64,000 bases of DNA from Apricaphanius iberus (Eukaryota; Chordata; Actinopteri; Cyprinodontiformes; Aphaniidae): assembly GCA_028564705.1 (NCBI GenBank), contig JAPXFQ010000075.1, forward strand, positions 248,001-312,000, given 5' to 3'. Shown here piece by piece: positions 25,755-37,715 of this stretch. A model generated the notes under the pieces. The model saw nothing but the letters and a program-made list of their open reading frames with translations. It had not been told where the DNA came from and ran no database searches. The position numbers and the translations under genes are program-made. How positions within the stretch are numbered: the stretch's first letter is position 1; the number at the start of each line of letters is the position of its first letter.

Positions 25755-27350
25755 CAGGTGCTGGCCAGTAAATTAGCATATCATCAAAAAGTTGAATTAT
25801 TTCAGTAATTCCATTCAAAACGTGAAACTTCTATACTGTATACTTTCCTTCCACACATAGTGATATATTTCAAGTGTTTATTAATTTTAATTTTCATTAT
25901 TACAACTGACAGCTAATGAAAACACCAAATTCAGTATCTCAGAAAATTAGAATATTCTGAAAAGGCTCAATATAGAAGACACCTGGTGCCACTCTAATCA
26001 GCTGATTAACTCAAAACACCTGCAAAGGCCTTTAAAAGGTCCCTCAGTCTTGTTCTGAAGGCTCCACAATCATGGGGAAGACTTCTGACTTAACAGCTGT
26101 CCAAAAGACGACCATTGACACCTTGTACAAGGAGGGCAAGACACAAAAGGTGATTGCTAAAGAAGCTGGCTGTTCGCAGAGCTCTGTGTCCAAGCACATT
26201 AACAGACAGGCGAAGGGACGGAAAAAATGTGGTAGAAAAAAGTGTACAAGCTCTAGGGATAACCGCACCCTGCAGAGAATTGTGACGACAAACCCATTCA
26301 AAAATGTGGGGGAGATCCACAAAGAGTGGACTGCAGCTGGAGTCAGCGCTTCAAGAACCACCACGAAGAGACTCATGAAAGACATGGGATTCAGCTGTCG
26401 CATTCCGTGTGTCAAGCCACTCTTGAACAAGAACCGCGTAAGAAGCGTCTCGCCTGGGCCAAGGACAAAAAGGACTGGACTGCTGCTGAGTGGTCCAAAG
26501 TTATGTTTTCTGATGAAAGCAATTTTTGCATTTCCTTTGGAAATCAAGGACCCAGAGTCTGGAGGAAGAGCGGAGAAGCACAGAATCCACGTTGCATGAG
26601 GTCCAGTGTAAAGTTTCCACCGTCAGTGATGGTGTGGGGTGCCATGTCATTGCCGGTGTTGGCCCACTCGTTTCCTGAGGTCCAAGTCAATGCAGCCGTC
26701 TACCAGGAAGTTTTAGAGCACTTCATGCTTCCTGCTGCTGACCAACTTTATGGGGATGCAGACTTCACTTTTCAACAGGACTTGGCACCTGACACAGTGC
26801 CAAAACCACCAGTACCTGGTTCAAGGACCATGGTATCCCTGTCCTTGATTGGCCAGCAAACTCGCCTGACCTTAACCCATAGAAAATTATGGGTATTGTG
26901 AAGCGGAAGATGCAATACCTAGACCCAACAATGCAGAGGAGCTGAAGACGACTATCAGAGCAACCTGGGCTCTCATAACACCTGAGCAGTGCCCGACTGA
27001 TCGAGTCCATGCCACGCCGCATTACTGCAGTGATGGAGGCAAAAGGAGCCCGACTAAGTATTGAGTGCTATACATGCACATTCTTTTATGTTCATTCTTT
27101 TCAGTTGGCCAACATTTAAAAAAAAACATTTTTTTCATTGGCCTTTAAAATATTCTAATTTTTTGAGATACCAAATTTGGAGTTTTCATTAGTTGTCACT
27201 TATAAATATCAAAATTAAAAGAAATAAACATTGGAAATACATTGGTCTGTGTGCATTGCATGAATATAATGTACAAGTTTCACGTTTTTAATGGAATTAT
27301 AGAAATAATTCAACTTTTTTATGATATTCTAATTTACTGGCCAGCACCTG
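25755..27350 (+). mobile_element. Full-length Tc1-like transposon, 1596 bp
   Basis: Both ends are present: CAGGTGCTGGCCAGTAAATT on the left and its inverted copy on the right, ending GGCCAGCACCTG. The element is bounded by TA on each side (25753-25754 and 27351-27352), the Tc1/mariner target. The inverted repeats are about 210 bp long with a second, inner similar block (aaaattagaatattctga at about 25944), an IR/DR arrangement typical of fish Tc1 elements. The coding part runs 26072-27064. Ends differ by only scattered substitutions, so it is younger than the other Tc1 copies here. Confidence 0.9.
26072..27064 (+). pseudogene. Tc1 transposase, frameshifted
   Basis: The protein would be a DDE transposase of about 340 residues. 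The ATG at 26072 (MGKTSDLTAVQK) starts an intact paired-like DNA-binding region: helix-turn-helix with IAKEAGCSQSSVSKHI (about residues 28-43) and a basic GRKKCGRKKC linker. A frameshift near 26435 moves translation to the next frame, which carries KKRLAWAKDKKDW, the first catalytic aspartate in FSDES (about 26510) and QQDLAP, the second aspartate (about 26779). Further shifts occur near 26790 and 26880, the latter at the LNP-IEN motif with the catalytic glutamate. The end, GGKRSPTKY plus TGA, is the family's normal C-terminus. Inactive as it stands. Confidence 0.9.
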
Positions 27351-27611
27351 TATATTAACACTTTCAGAAGCCTTAAGATGGCTTTTTGGGTTTTAAATCC
27401 CTATTTTAGCTGTAAAAAAGGTAAACTATGTTAAACAATTAAACTGTTTTTTGAACTTGTGAATCTTGCCACAAAAAGGCTGTTTACATCAGTCTAAATG
27501 TGAAGTATCCTCCGTTTCTGGTCGACCCATGTTTCTCCTGACTGAAGGAAAAAAAGTTGCTTTCTGTTCCGATGTTTCTTAGCCAAAAAATCTTGCAGAT
27601 ATTTTGACTAC

Positions 27612-28408
27612 GCTTACACACCGAACGCAAAAGACTTGACCAATGAGTCCGATTTACATGTAAAGTCAATGGAGGAGCGCGCGACACGTCAGAAGCAGAT
27701 TTGCATCACAAAATAACTTTTCTGCCTGATTTATGCGACCAAGTATTGCAGCTGATGCTTTTCAGTTGTGACCCAAAATACGCGCTGCATTTAAGGTCTG
27801 CCGCAGAAATCGGAGAAATCTCAACTACAGCTTCAAGTCGTGCCATAACAACCAATCGGCTGAGCGGTGTCAGGTTTGTGGTTGGCTCTTAAAAGAGCCG
27901 TTGTAGCCAAAAAAACAGCTTCCTCACCCGGACACCCAGACCTGGTAATGTCTCCACCAAAGCACATCCCGTGCCGCTCACATATAAACTTTTACTAACG
28001 GCAGACAGGTGGACAGCTGCTCAGCTTGGCAGTTGGTGTGGCGGCGGGGCAAAGCTTGGACCTTCACGGCATAAACTGGGCGAGGACCCAGGGTGTTTAT
28101 TTATCCCTCCGCCACTGCTGGACTGGGTCTACCCAAAGTCGACTGGGTCTAACCCAGTCGACATTTAACGTGGTCAGCTCATAGACCAGAGTCCAGTGGG
28201 ATCTCCCGGAGGGTCGGGAGAAGAGAGGGAGGGACGAGGAGGGCAGCAGATGCTTCCACATTTCCAGTTCACTCGCGTGAAAATGGCGTGAAAATTTTAA
28301 GGCGCAGCCAGTTCACATTGGACACGCTTCAAGGTGCGAATGTTATGGCGACCAGCTAGGGGCACGTCACGCTTTTTGGTCGCATCTATCGCGTTCGGCG
28401 TATAAGTA
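27612..28408. mobile_element. Non-autonomous TIR element, about 797 bp
   Basis: The left end reads cttacacaccgaacgcaaa and the right end, inverted, reads cttatacgccgaacgcga. Both then continue with a shared ..ga.cttgacc/tgcgacc. The interior is GC-richer than its surroundings, with CpG-containing words and a perfect 11-bp hairpin at 28138-28162. Similar caccgaacgc-ended elements are frequent in fish genomes. The superfamily is uncertain (PIF/Harbinger or another TIR group), and the target duplication could not be fixed. Confidence 0.5.
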
Positions 28409-29714
28409 CCGTTATACTGTGCATGTTGATTGTGTTTGTCACATCGTTTGTGATTTATTTGCTTTTTAAAAAATCGGAATTAAAGTGATTAAAAATCAGA
28501 AATTGCATACATGATGTCACAGACCTAGCACTAGCTAGCACTTGAAACACTCACGGACACCCCGTTCCGTTAACCCTCATTATTATTTTTATCCATATTA
28601 GGCGACCGATGAACCGGATGTAGATAGGTGTGATTTAGTTTCCCCATTGTCTTCCTTGTCACACATACATAATAACTTCACTAACTAACATCATAATCTT
28701 AATCCATGGGCTTCAATAAAGTGTCGGCCATCCTTGACAGGTTTAGGAACTACAACCCATCTGGGGAGATTTCCTCAAGGTTTACAAGTGTACTTACAGG
28801 AATTTTTACTATTTTCAAAAAACAAATTTTTAAGGTCAGACAATGATGTTGGAAGAGAAAGCCTTGCTCATAGTCTGTGCTTCCAATTCATTCCAAATAT
28901 TTTCTAATGGATTATCACTCTGTGCAAGTTATTATATAGTAATGAGAAAATTTCACAGAAAGACTTGTTGATTGCATCTTTTTACAAAACTGTGATGAAC
29001 TCATTCCACCCTGACTTAACTGTTGATCAAACTGTACTGTATGTCAGATGTGTATGATGAAAATGCTGCAGTGTTATTTACCCAAGCCAGTTTGGTATCT
29101 TCTATCTACCTTGAAAATTAAGGCAGACGTGAAGCAGTGGGACATGTGTAATAAGCACAAAATTGCGGTCAAGACATTTTCACGCCTGATCCACACCGTT
29201 CTCGTTTCTGTACAGCTTCTGCACAGACTGATATTCGTGTGCGGAAAGTCTCCAGAAAGCCCAAAGTAAAAGCAATAGTGTTGAAAACTAATGCTAAAAA
29301 AATGACGAAATTTGAGATAATGCTTTTTGCATATATAGTTGTAAAAATGTTGTGAACTATCAAACACTGTAAACTGAGACTGACATTGATAATAAAAGAA
29401 AAAGCCAGGAGAAAAAGAAGCAACACAGGTTTTATTTTGAAATATAGTGGATGCAATTCACTGACTGAGGTCCCATGTCCTGTCTGGCTCATGTCATTTA
29501 TCTTAATGGAAAGTTTGCATCTGTAGAAACAATAGACTTCATGTTGAAACTTTCTGGAGCTCCGCATTCGGATCTGCACCGATTTAGTGCTGTGTTAACA
29601 AAAAAACAAAAAATCTATTTTGAATTGATTCATTCAAAACATAAATCAAATCAATTTACAAATAATAAAAAAATTTGTTTAGCATAGTTTGGATTCTTTA
29701 CTGCTCAAATAGGA
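28409..29714. other. Unassigned non-coding DNA
   Basis: Several short frames overlap in both directions near 29050-29580, but none resembles a known protein. No transposon end was recognised. Confidence 0.4.
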
Positions 29715-29950
29715 AGGAAAAGTCCAGAAGGCCATTTTAAGGGTTAGATCAGAGTTAATACAGTTTATCCTGGTGAACTGTTACTCACCCCCTGTTACAT
29801 CACTGAATTACAGGCATATAGTTAAGGCAACAACTCAAAAAAGCACCACTGACCTATATCAATATCCAATTGAATCTGACTGTGATAGTTGATTGTAACG
29901 CTTTGGAATCAAATGATTTCTTGAAATTTGAATCGATATGCAGCTCTAGA
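29715..29950 (-). repeat. Family A repeat, reversed copy
   Basis: In reverse complement it gives gagctgcatatcgattca, tcatttgattccaaagc, gagttgttgccttaacta and ggataaactgtattaact, the same order as 16340-16620. The 3' third of the family is missing. Confidence 0.6.
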
Positions 29951-32739
29951 AATTCCACATTTGGTGTGAATCAGTTGTTACTGTCCTGACTCCTGGATGG
30001 TTGGAATATAGTTTCATCTGTGTTTCTGCGTTGATCTTTTGCTTTTTTTTTGGCTTATTTAGTTTCTTTTTTCTTAGTTTGTTTACTCTTTTGTCTTGCT
30101 GCTTCTCTGCTGCTTATTTCTCTTTCAGTCCCCTCCCAGTATGTCCCCCTCCAAGCGGCCACCACATACCTGCGTACCTTCAGGCTTCTTTTTCATTTCC
30201 ACCTCTCCCTCTATATAAAAGTTCCATAATTCAGCTCTCTGGATTCTTCTGTTGTTTCACTCATCCTGATATTTCCAAATGTTTTCCTTGCTCTGTTCCT
30301 TTGCCTTCAAGTCACCCGTTGTTTTTGCATTTTTTTGTTGTGGGTGTGGTGTTAGGCTTATAAATGGGTAAGTATACAATATGCAAATCTTAATGATTTC
30401 TAAACCTGTTTTATGTCAAACATAGACCTCATGCAAAATTCTCCATGGCAATACAGTGTGTTATAATTCAGTTTGTTCTAATATTTAAAGCACAAAAGCC
30501 AAGTCATTTATTTATTAGTCGTACACAGCCTTTAGAATAAACCAAAGGGAATTTCCCAGTGTCATTACAGTGTTTTGCATTTTAGTCTTGACAGAGAACT
30601 ATTTCTTTACATTTATTATTTTTTTAATAAATTGTCATAGGGTATTCTAGAAAGTAGTTGGAGACCGTGTGTAACTACATCTTAAGTGATAATTGACAAG
30701 GACTGGCTGAAGAGTAAGGGCTAGTCATTAATTTATGTTTTGATACAATTTGAGATGCAGAACATTGTCTTTCATTTTTGTAGTGTTGGCTGTATTTATT
30801 TGTATGAGTGATATCAAACATTTTAAGCTTAAATTTGAAGTGCATATCTTGACACCAATGTTTATTTAGCCTTCGGCAAGATTTTATTAGATATTTATAT
30901 GCTTAATTTATACAAGGAAAACTATAGCCACATATTTTCCATCTGCTGTCTTCACTTGATTTTCTGTGAACACATAAAGGTGCTACTATGAATGTTTGCC
31001 TAGTGCTGCTTTGGCAGCAATTTTAATTTATTTTATTTTATAAATACATCTCTTTCAGATCTGTGAGCGGAAAATAATTAGTCACGTTCATTTTCAAAAC
31101 ACAACAAATTAGTTTAAAAAATCTTTTAACACCAGTGGCAACTCTGAAAGGCAGAAATAGCAAGTTTAGAGTTAGACCTTGGAAAAAAGCATCTTTAAAT
31201 CATGGACAATTTATTAGCGTTTTAACCTTAAAACCTGCATAGATGAGGTATGTAACGTATATGATTATACCAGATTGCACATTGGTCTGACCAGTCACAT
31301 ACTAATCACTTTAGCCCCAAGTGCTTATTATTTTTACCTTGTTTTGTTTAATTTAATGGCCATGTAACCCCTGTACCTCCGGCATCCTTCTTACCTTTAA
31401 TTAAAGCTGTGGTTGAGAAGATAAGACGCTTCTCTCATCATGTCTAATCTTTTCCTTCAGAAGATTGTGTAACTACAACCAGGTGAGAGTAATGATTTGT
31501 TTTAATGATTGAAGTCAAATAAAGTGCAAGAATGAAAAATATAATTGCTTTTTTCCTAATTTTTTAATCTTTTGAAAAATGATAAACATCCTTATATTGT
31601 CAGAGCTGATCTTAGATGCATTTGACCTAGTTATGACATTGTTTAACTATTCTAAATATGACTGAATGCTATTTTTAAAGTAATGACGGAAGAAAACCCA
31701 TTTTTCCCCTATCATTTTCCTCTAATACTTTCTCAGACACTCGAGTAACACCTATTCTAATATATTTTTCATTTTAAATCAAGAGTTCCTTTATACACTG
31801 TGAAACAATAAAGGTGAGGCAAGCTTTTCTTTTGTTTAGACTCTGTCAAGGTCAGTTTTTATCTAGAGCCTCAGCACTAGGTTTCCTTGGGGTGGACAGT
31901 CTGCATACCACATGCTGGTTACATTCTGCTGTGTTTAAAGTTGGGCAGAAGCTCCTGGGAATGTTATGGACAAAACTGACACTTTATTTTCTCTCTCTTT
32001 TGTCCTTTGGTTTATGTCAGGGGCTGGACGATACATCTACAGTTTGGCATAGTAGGAATTATATATAAACCACATGCTGCTTGAAATTGAACAAATAATT
32101 TTGTACTAGCATTAGAGATGGAAACTTAACAACACAGTGTAACTCCAAGTCAATCACACTTCTATGAAATCAAACTGTCCACTTAGGAAGCAACACTAAC
32201 TGAAAATCAATTTCACATGATGTTGTACAAATTGAGTAGCCAACAAGTGGAAATTATTGGCCATTACCTAGACTAACCTAACTAAGCTACGCAGATAATG
32301 TGATTGGGAATCAGTTTTCTGCAACCAAACCATCATGCCCCCACTAGTACTCGTGAAACCCCTTGGGAAGTGAGCTGACACGGAAGTGCGACTCAGCAAC
32401 AGTAATAGTATAAGAAGAATATGGTGGCTAAGACAAACATAAGCAGCCGATCAGTGCATGTTTGGACTGACGAAAAGACGATGCATTGTGATTGTGAATA
32501 TCCCGCTTTGACTCCAGCTGCATCACTCCCGCCAGCCTTTGTTTACCTCTTGAGTACAGCTCGAAGCTAACCGCTATAAGGCTAACATGTAGGGTTGCAG
32601 ATCGCAATGTATTGTCGGGGAGTCAAAGGTAATTCATTTAATAATTCGATTTTCTGAGTGAAATGTAAACTGGGACTGGGCTCTAAACAGGGGACAAGCC
32701 CTTGGTCCGATTACTCCAAAAAGCCTGATTTAGAAGGGC
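29951..32739. other. Unassigned non-coding DNA
   Basis: A pyrimidine-rich plus-strand frame (30001-30363) and all other frames look random. A LINE-tail-like piece in reverse orientation (gggaatttcccagtg, about 30548-30562) and a block at about 32330-32720 that contains tagggttgcagatcgc may be old repeats. No gene was recognised. Confidence 0.4.
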
Positions 32740-33560
32740 ATATAAATGTACTGAGTGTAGTGTCCAGAGCATGGAGGCGGTAGCAGGAGACAAGCCAATA
32801 CATTAGCAGACATCGAGGGCCACAGGAGGGCATCAACCCAGCATCAGGAAGACTACTTCCGCCTTTCTGTAAGGAGGAACAGGACGGGCACTGTCAGAGC
32901 CCTGCAAAATGACATTCCAGCAGGCCACAAATGTGCACGTGTCTGCTCAAACGGTCAGAAATGGACTCGTAGAGTGGTGGGTGGTATGAAGGTCCAGTGT
33001 CCATAGGTGGGGGTTTTGCTTCCTACTGAGCACATATGACCGACATGACAGAGTTTGGAGTTGGCGTCGAGAATGCTCTGTTGCCTGCAATAACCTCCAG
33101 CATGACCAGTGGGTCAGTAATAGTGTGGGGTGGCATTTCTTTGGGGGGCCACGCAGCCACACAGCCCTCCATATGCTCGCCAGAGGTAGCCTGACTAGCC
33201 TTAGGTACCAAGATGAGATCTTCAAACCCCTAGTGAGACCATATGCTGCTGTGTTCTGCCCAGTGTTCCTGCTAACGCGAAGCAATGCTAGACCTCATGT
33301 GACTGGAGTGTGTCAGCAGTTCCTGCTATACAAAGACATTGAAGCTATGGACTGGCCCATCCGTTCCCCAGACATGAATCCAATTGAGCACATCTGGCAC
33401 ATCATGTCTTGCTCCATCCACCAACGGCACTTTGCACCACAGACTTTCCAGGAGTTAGCGAATGATTTAGTCTAGGTCTGGGAGGAGATCCCTCAGGATA
33501 TAACCTTGTACCTCATCAGGAGCATGCCCAGGCGTTATAAATTTACTGCCTTATGCTTGT
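32740..33560 (+). pseudogene. Tc1-family transposase relic, third family
   Basis: The plus strand preserves much of a DDE transposase distinct from the copies at 5384 and 26072. Readable parts include an N-terminal stretch near 32780-32900 (RRASTQHQEDYFRLS), then VIVWGGISL near 33118-33145, LTSLRYQDEIFKPLVRPYA (about 33190-33245), NARPHV (about 33287-33304) and SPDMNPIEHIWHIM (about 33367-33408). The latter two carry the second aspartate and the glutamate of the catalytic triad. A TAG after NDLV (about 33473) and several frameshifts inactivate it. The C-terminal WEEIPQD and SMPRRY motifs remain. No terminal repeats were found. Confidence 0.8.
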
Positions 33561-33956
33561 TCACCGTATATATTCTAGGTGTGTGCAAAATACATTCCTT
33601 AAAAGAAAATAATATTAATTTTCTTATAATGAAGTGTTTGCATAAAAGTAGGAGGAGACAGTAAGGTTTAAAGACATTGTCACATTTGAAAAGTTTCAGC
33701 TAACATCATAACACTAATGAAAACAGATACACGGATCAGCTTTAACTTGTGATCTTAGCTATCGGTTAAAACTGTTTTATGATGCAGAAACAATTATCTC
33801 CATAAGCATTCCGGATGAAAGGAATTATACATTAGAGTTGTTTTTGTTTTTTTATTATTACAGAATTCAGGGACTTTTATGTTGGGTTTTGGGTATACTG
33901 GTGTATTATTATTCAGATAATGCATGAAATTATGCCCAGTCATAAAAGATGTAAAG

Positions 33957-34306
33957 TAGGGATGCAACAATACCACTTTTTTCAAATTGATATGACACGA
34001 TACTTGGATCTGAGTACTTGGCGATACAGAGAACCAATGCCGATACTTCTGCCACACAAAAAAATTTTTTTTTTGAAAAATGGGTTTTATTTTCTCTTCT
34101 GCTTGTTACAACAAATGAAGGGGAAATGGCTAAAAAATTCAATATTAACAAAAATGACAACAGAACTAAAATGTCAAGTGAAAAATAAGCATTTTCTGTA
34201 AAATATTTTTAGGGGTTCCACATGGTATCGGTTAACTTTAACCAATACAAGTACATTAGAAGGTATCAGCCTCGATACCAGTAGGCTATGGGCATCGCTG
34301 CATCCA
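33957..34306. mobile_element. hAT-type MITE, about 350 bp
   Basis: It opens tagggatgcaacaatacc and closes ggcatcgctgcatcca, an imperfect inverted pair of the tagggatgcaac type. Internally the arms repeat words such as gatacttgg, gccgatact and tatcggtt in both directions. No 8-bp duplication could be confirmed. Confidence 0.6.
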
Positions 34307-34374
34307 CAAATCTTAATATCTATTAATATTAGCAAATAGCCATCATGTTGTCAACCTTTTCTATTCACTTCAAT

Positions 34375-34450
34375 GTAGTTTATTTATATAGTGCAAATTC
34401 ACAACACATGTCACCATTGATTTTATTTTGCTAATACAATTGTATTGGGG
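34375..34450 (-). repeat. Non-LTR element 3' tail, reversed
   Basis: The sequence gtttatttatatagtgcaaa and ttcacaacacatgtc is the reverse of the tail form (gaattggcgctatataaataaa) seen at 11240-11312. A related copy is at 52085-52190. Confidence 0.5.
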
Positions 34451-34489
34451 TGCACAAAAATTGAAATGTTCTATCTATAGGGTTCTCTG

Positions 34490-34556
34490 TAGGGCCACAT
34501 AAATGGCCATGGAGGGCCAGATTTGGCCCCCGGGTCTTGAGTTTGACACGCTTGAT
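34490..34556. repeat. hAT-type terminus fragment
   Basis: The stretch gagggccagatttggccccc followed by gggtcttgagtttgacac is the mirror of a fish element end that begins aggggtgtcaaactcaagg. Only this end is visible. Confidence 0.5.
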
Positions 34557-35813
34557 CTAAGGTAACCCAACAGATTGCATTGAGTCATTGACTTGCAGAG
34601 TTCACTCCACCTATCTTTGCCCTTTTTAATATTATATTGATCTTTTATCTCCAAATTCTTTAATGGAAAAAAGAAAAAAATCTAACTGTGAAATGTATTT
34701 TACAATCATCTCTTCTGTGGTCTGTATGACTAAATAGGTCACGACACTGGGAAAGGTTTGAGAGCAATAATCATAATGAAAATTCATGAGGAGTTAAACT
34801 GCCATCTTGATTCTTATTTTATACTATACCACTGCATCCAGATCCCCTTCTAACAAATTGTTATACCTTTTGATTGACTGCAACTTGCAAAGGGCATGTT
34901 TGACTCCCACTATTGCATTTGTGTATCTGCTCCTTAGACACTAACATCCTTTTTCCCAGCTAGTCACGGCGACTATCTATGACCAGATCAGATCAGACTG
35001 GTGCAGATGGGGAATTATGTCTAAAATGAGACAAAGCAATCTAGTAGTTTGTGCTCTGCTTTATATAGGAACGTAATAACCTCGTAAGAGCAAACATTTG
35101 TATGCCCTTTGATTGGTTTCCTTTTGGATTATGAAGATCTCTGATGTGCAAAGTCTGCAAAGATGTTTCAACAGTCTATTTAAGTTCAGCATTGACTGTT
35201 GCTAAAATGTGTTGTATGTATCTGGTATAAGCAAATGGTAAAGGTTAATGAAATATTGGAAGGTACAAGCACTGAACCTAATGCCCAAGGGTGCTATTCA
35301 GTGCACTCAAAAATGCTTTTTGTTAGTTTTAGTATGCATTATTTTTCTGGGCAGACAGACTATACATAGCTTTATGGCCTAGCAATATGGCCTCCAGTCA
35401 AAGCACTTTACCCCGTTAAAAGATCCTTTTTAATTATTAATCAGCTTCAAAGGCAATGATCAGTCAATTGAGCAGCTCCCTCAGCGTTGCGTCCTGCGGA
35501 AGCTACAGCATGTTTCTCTCCTGCCTTAATGATTTGTTCTCTGGTTTTTTTCTTTTTCTTTTTATAATCTCTTTGCTAAGACCAAAGAGTCGAAGAGCAA
35601 TTATGTTAAAATGTAATGTCTATTCTTTATTTAAACTATGATCATTTAAATTTAAGGGAAAATTATATTTGCCAGCAGGTCTTGATCTCTACTGTTATGT
35701 AAGGGAGAGAAAGGCAATGACGATGAGGAGTTTTGTGGAAACTGTTAGCTTTTAGCTTGTTAGTTCAAAGTAACCTTTGGGTCGTTCAGTCCCTGTTTTG
35801 CAATAATGCATGC
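34557..35813. other. Unassigned DNA, possible conserved element
   Basis: No repeat was recognised. The part at about 35390-35640 (tttttaattattaatcagc, cttcaaaggcaatgatc) has homeodomain-like and TCF-like words and could be regulatory, but this is inference only. Confidence 0.3.
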
Positions 35814-36210
35814 CAGTGTTTCCAAACCTTGGTCCTCAAGGCCATCTGCCCAGCATGTTTACCCTTTATCATCCAACTAAATGGATGATAAACCAGCCCT
35901 AAGGGTTGGATGATAATTCGATAGCAGTATGTTGATCGATAGACCTCAGAAGCAAAAAAAGGCTTTGAAAAACACATTTAGTTCATTGAAGAATAACAAA
36001 ATGACCGGGGAGGCACTTAAAATATATTTGTTTACATCATGTGATATTTATCGATAATTATCGATGTCGATCAATATGACTATTCCTTTATTGATATGCT
36101 CTTTTTCTATATCGTCCAGCCCTAGTTTTCCTGTTTCACCACATCTGATTTCAACTGATGGCCAATCAACAGCCTTTTGCTCACCTGTGTTAAAGTAGGG
36201 TAACGTCTAA
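35814..36210. mobile_element. hAT-type MITE, split and 3'-truncated
   Basis: The left end is CAGTGTTTCCAAACCTTGG followed by tcctcaaggcc, a relative of the MITE at 15195. The left half stops at cagcatgttt (35860). The right half resumes at ttttcctgtttcaccac (36125) and runs through ccaatcaacagcc and cacctgtgttaaagtaggg. The terminal inverted repeat expected on the right is missing. A second MITE (35861-36124) lies in the gap. Confidence 0.65.
35861..36124. mobile_element. MITE ending agggctggacgatat, nested
   Basis: The right end, inverted, reads ctagggctggacgatat, and the left side has the worn form agggttggatgataattc (about 35902-35919), an imperfect inverted pair. The interior carries several tatcgat words (atttatcgataattatcgatg). 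At the left is a perfect 10-bp hairpin, ttatcatcca and tggatgataa around actaaa (35867-35892), with a third copy of tggatgataa just downstream. It interrupts an older hAT MITE. Confidence 0.6.
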
Positions 36211-36589
36211 GGGACATCTAATCTTTACATCTTTTTAAAACAATTAGAATAATGTATTAATTATTTAATTAAAGAGTTTTTTAAAACCTTTTTATCTCCA
36301 ATGACTTAAAAATATGACATGTTGGTATCAATAAAAATTATAGAAATCAATTTTCAGCAAGCATTGTTTTTCAGGGATTTACTTTCTAATGCTGAATCTG
36401 ACAAATGTGGACTGAGCAATAAACTATGCAATGGTAATGATATTCAGCATTGCAACATTCACATACTGTAATTCCTCTACTCCTCTTTGATATTATAAGG
36501 CTTCCAATATTGACATTACCATCATATTGAAATGTGAGCATCTACAACTGTGAGCCTTGAAGCAGCATTCAGGATAAGTTAACGGAACA

Positions 36590-36712
36590 CAAAGGAAGAA
36601 TTATGGACTCTAATACAAAGACTTGGAATATCACCAAATATTGTGATGTGATATTAATACTGAACATGTAATATTGTGAGGACATTAGTTTTTTATAAAT
36701 ATTGCAGCCCCA
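36590..36712. repeat. Single MITE terminus (gcagcccc end)
   Basis: The segment ends aaatattgcagcccca. Inverted, this is tggggctgcaatattt, a common fish MITE end, and it is preceded by atattgtgatgtgatatt-type words. The other end was not found. Confidence 0.4.
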
Positions 36713-37445
36713 TAATGCCAAATCTTATGCATTGATAGTAAACCTTAAGTCTAAAGTAACTATTAAAAATGTTATTTGTATGTTTATTTATGTATTTAAG
36801 CAATCGGCAAACTTATACCATTTTAAAATTATTCCTGTTTAGGATTCTTGAAAGTGCAGTGAATACAAGTTACGTGGTATGTTTTTATCACAGATATTTT
36901 CCAAAGATTTTGTCTGTCATCCGCTTAAAAGTGCAGATTTACGGCATTGAAAACAGTTGTTTAAAAAATTCAGACCAAAGAGAAGATTTGTGAAATCGCT
37001 GTTGTAATATTTGCTTGTGGACATAAATAACTGGAGTTTAAGTCAACACATCCTAAGAAAAATTACAGTGACAGACTAGAGGGATGAGCTGAAGAAATTG
37101 ACTCTTTTCCAATTCCACTACTGTGGACAATAATTTAATTTTGTGTTGAGCTGGTATTTTTTATGCTTTAAAATCAATGAAAGCAAATTAGTTGTGTATT
37201 TCTCTCAATTGACAATCTAGCGTTTCAGAATGAGTTCAGGGATTAAAATAACATAATTTCAGGCATTAGATCTTGGACATTGCAACAGGGAAAAAAAAAT
37301 ATTTGCCTACTGGTAAATATTAGACAATAAGGTGAACTGACTGACAAGTCAAGGGCAGACAGGCTAGCAGAAATCTTGATTGTGACAAACTGGCAGATGG
37401 GGCTCATTGACAGGCTCAGGACACTTTGGCAAGGACATTTTCTAT

Positions 37446-37447
<2 letters not shown>
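36713..37447. other. Unassigned non-coding DNA
   Basis: AT-rich sequence with no recognised gene or repeat. Confidence 0.5.
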
Positions 37448-37503
<56 letters not shown>

Positions 37504-37517
37504 AGAGAGAGAGAGAA
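37448..37517. repeat. TA then GA microsatellite
   Basis: About 26 TA units run directly into about eight GA units. Confidence 0.95.
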
Positions 37518-37715
37518 AATAACGCAGAAGGGGGCTAAACGCTAAGTTTAAAATTGTGTTTGAGGTAGCTTTACGTATAATTAGGCTAAATCAGCAATGA
37601 TTTGGGAATAAGAAGTATTTCAAGAACAAATTGGTGTAATATTACTATTGATATGGAAAAATCATTTTCTCAAAATTTATTTTCAACAGCTGCATCTTTT
37701 TTTAATATGACAGAT

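Larger units (their letters stand above)
25548..27480 (+). repeat. Family A repeat, split by a Tc1 element
   Basis: The left part (25548-25754) reads ggatgggtattaattcaa, cagaatcgatttgattta, gagctgttatcttaatta and aaactatatta. The right part (27351-27480) reads tatattaacactttcag and ttttagctgtaaaaaagg. Together they follow the copy at 16340-16745 block by block. The full-length Tc1 at 25755-27350 sits between them at a TA. Confidence 0.7.

Noticed and set aside
26044..26547. Minus-strand open frame of 167 codons
   Set aside because: It is antisense to the Tc1 transposase (26072-27064), and its open state follows from the codon use of the real frame.
30001..30363. Hydrophobic frame of 120 codons that could be a membrane protein
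   Set aside because: The hydrophobic residues come from T- and CT-rich DNA. There is no conserved motif, splice context or start context to support a gene.
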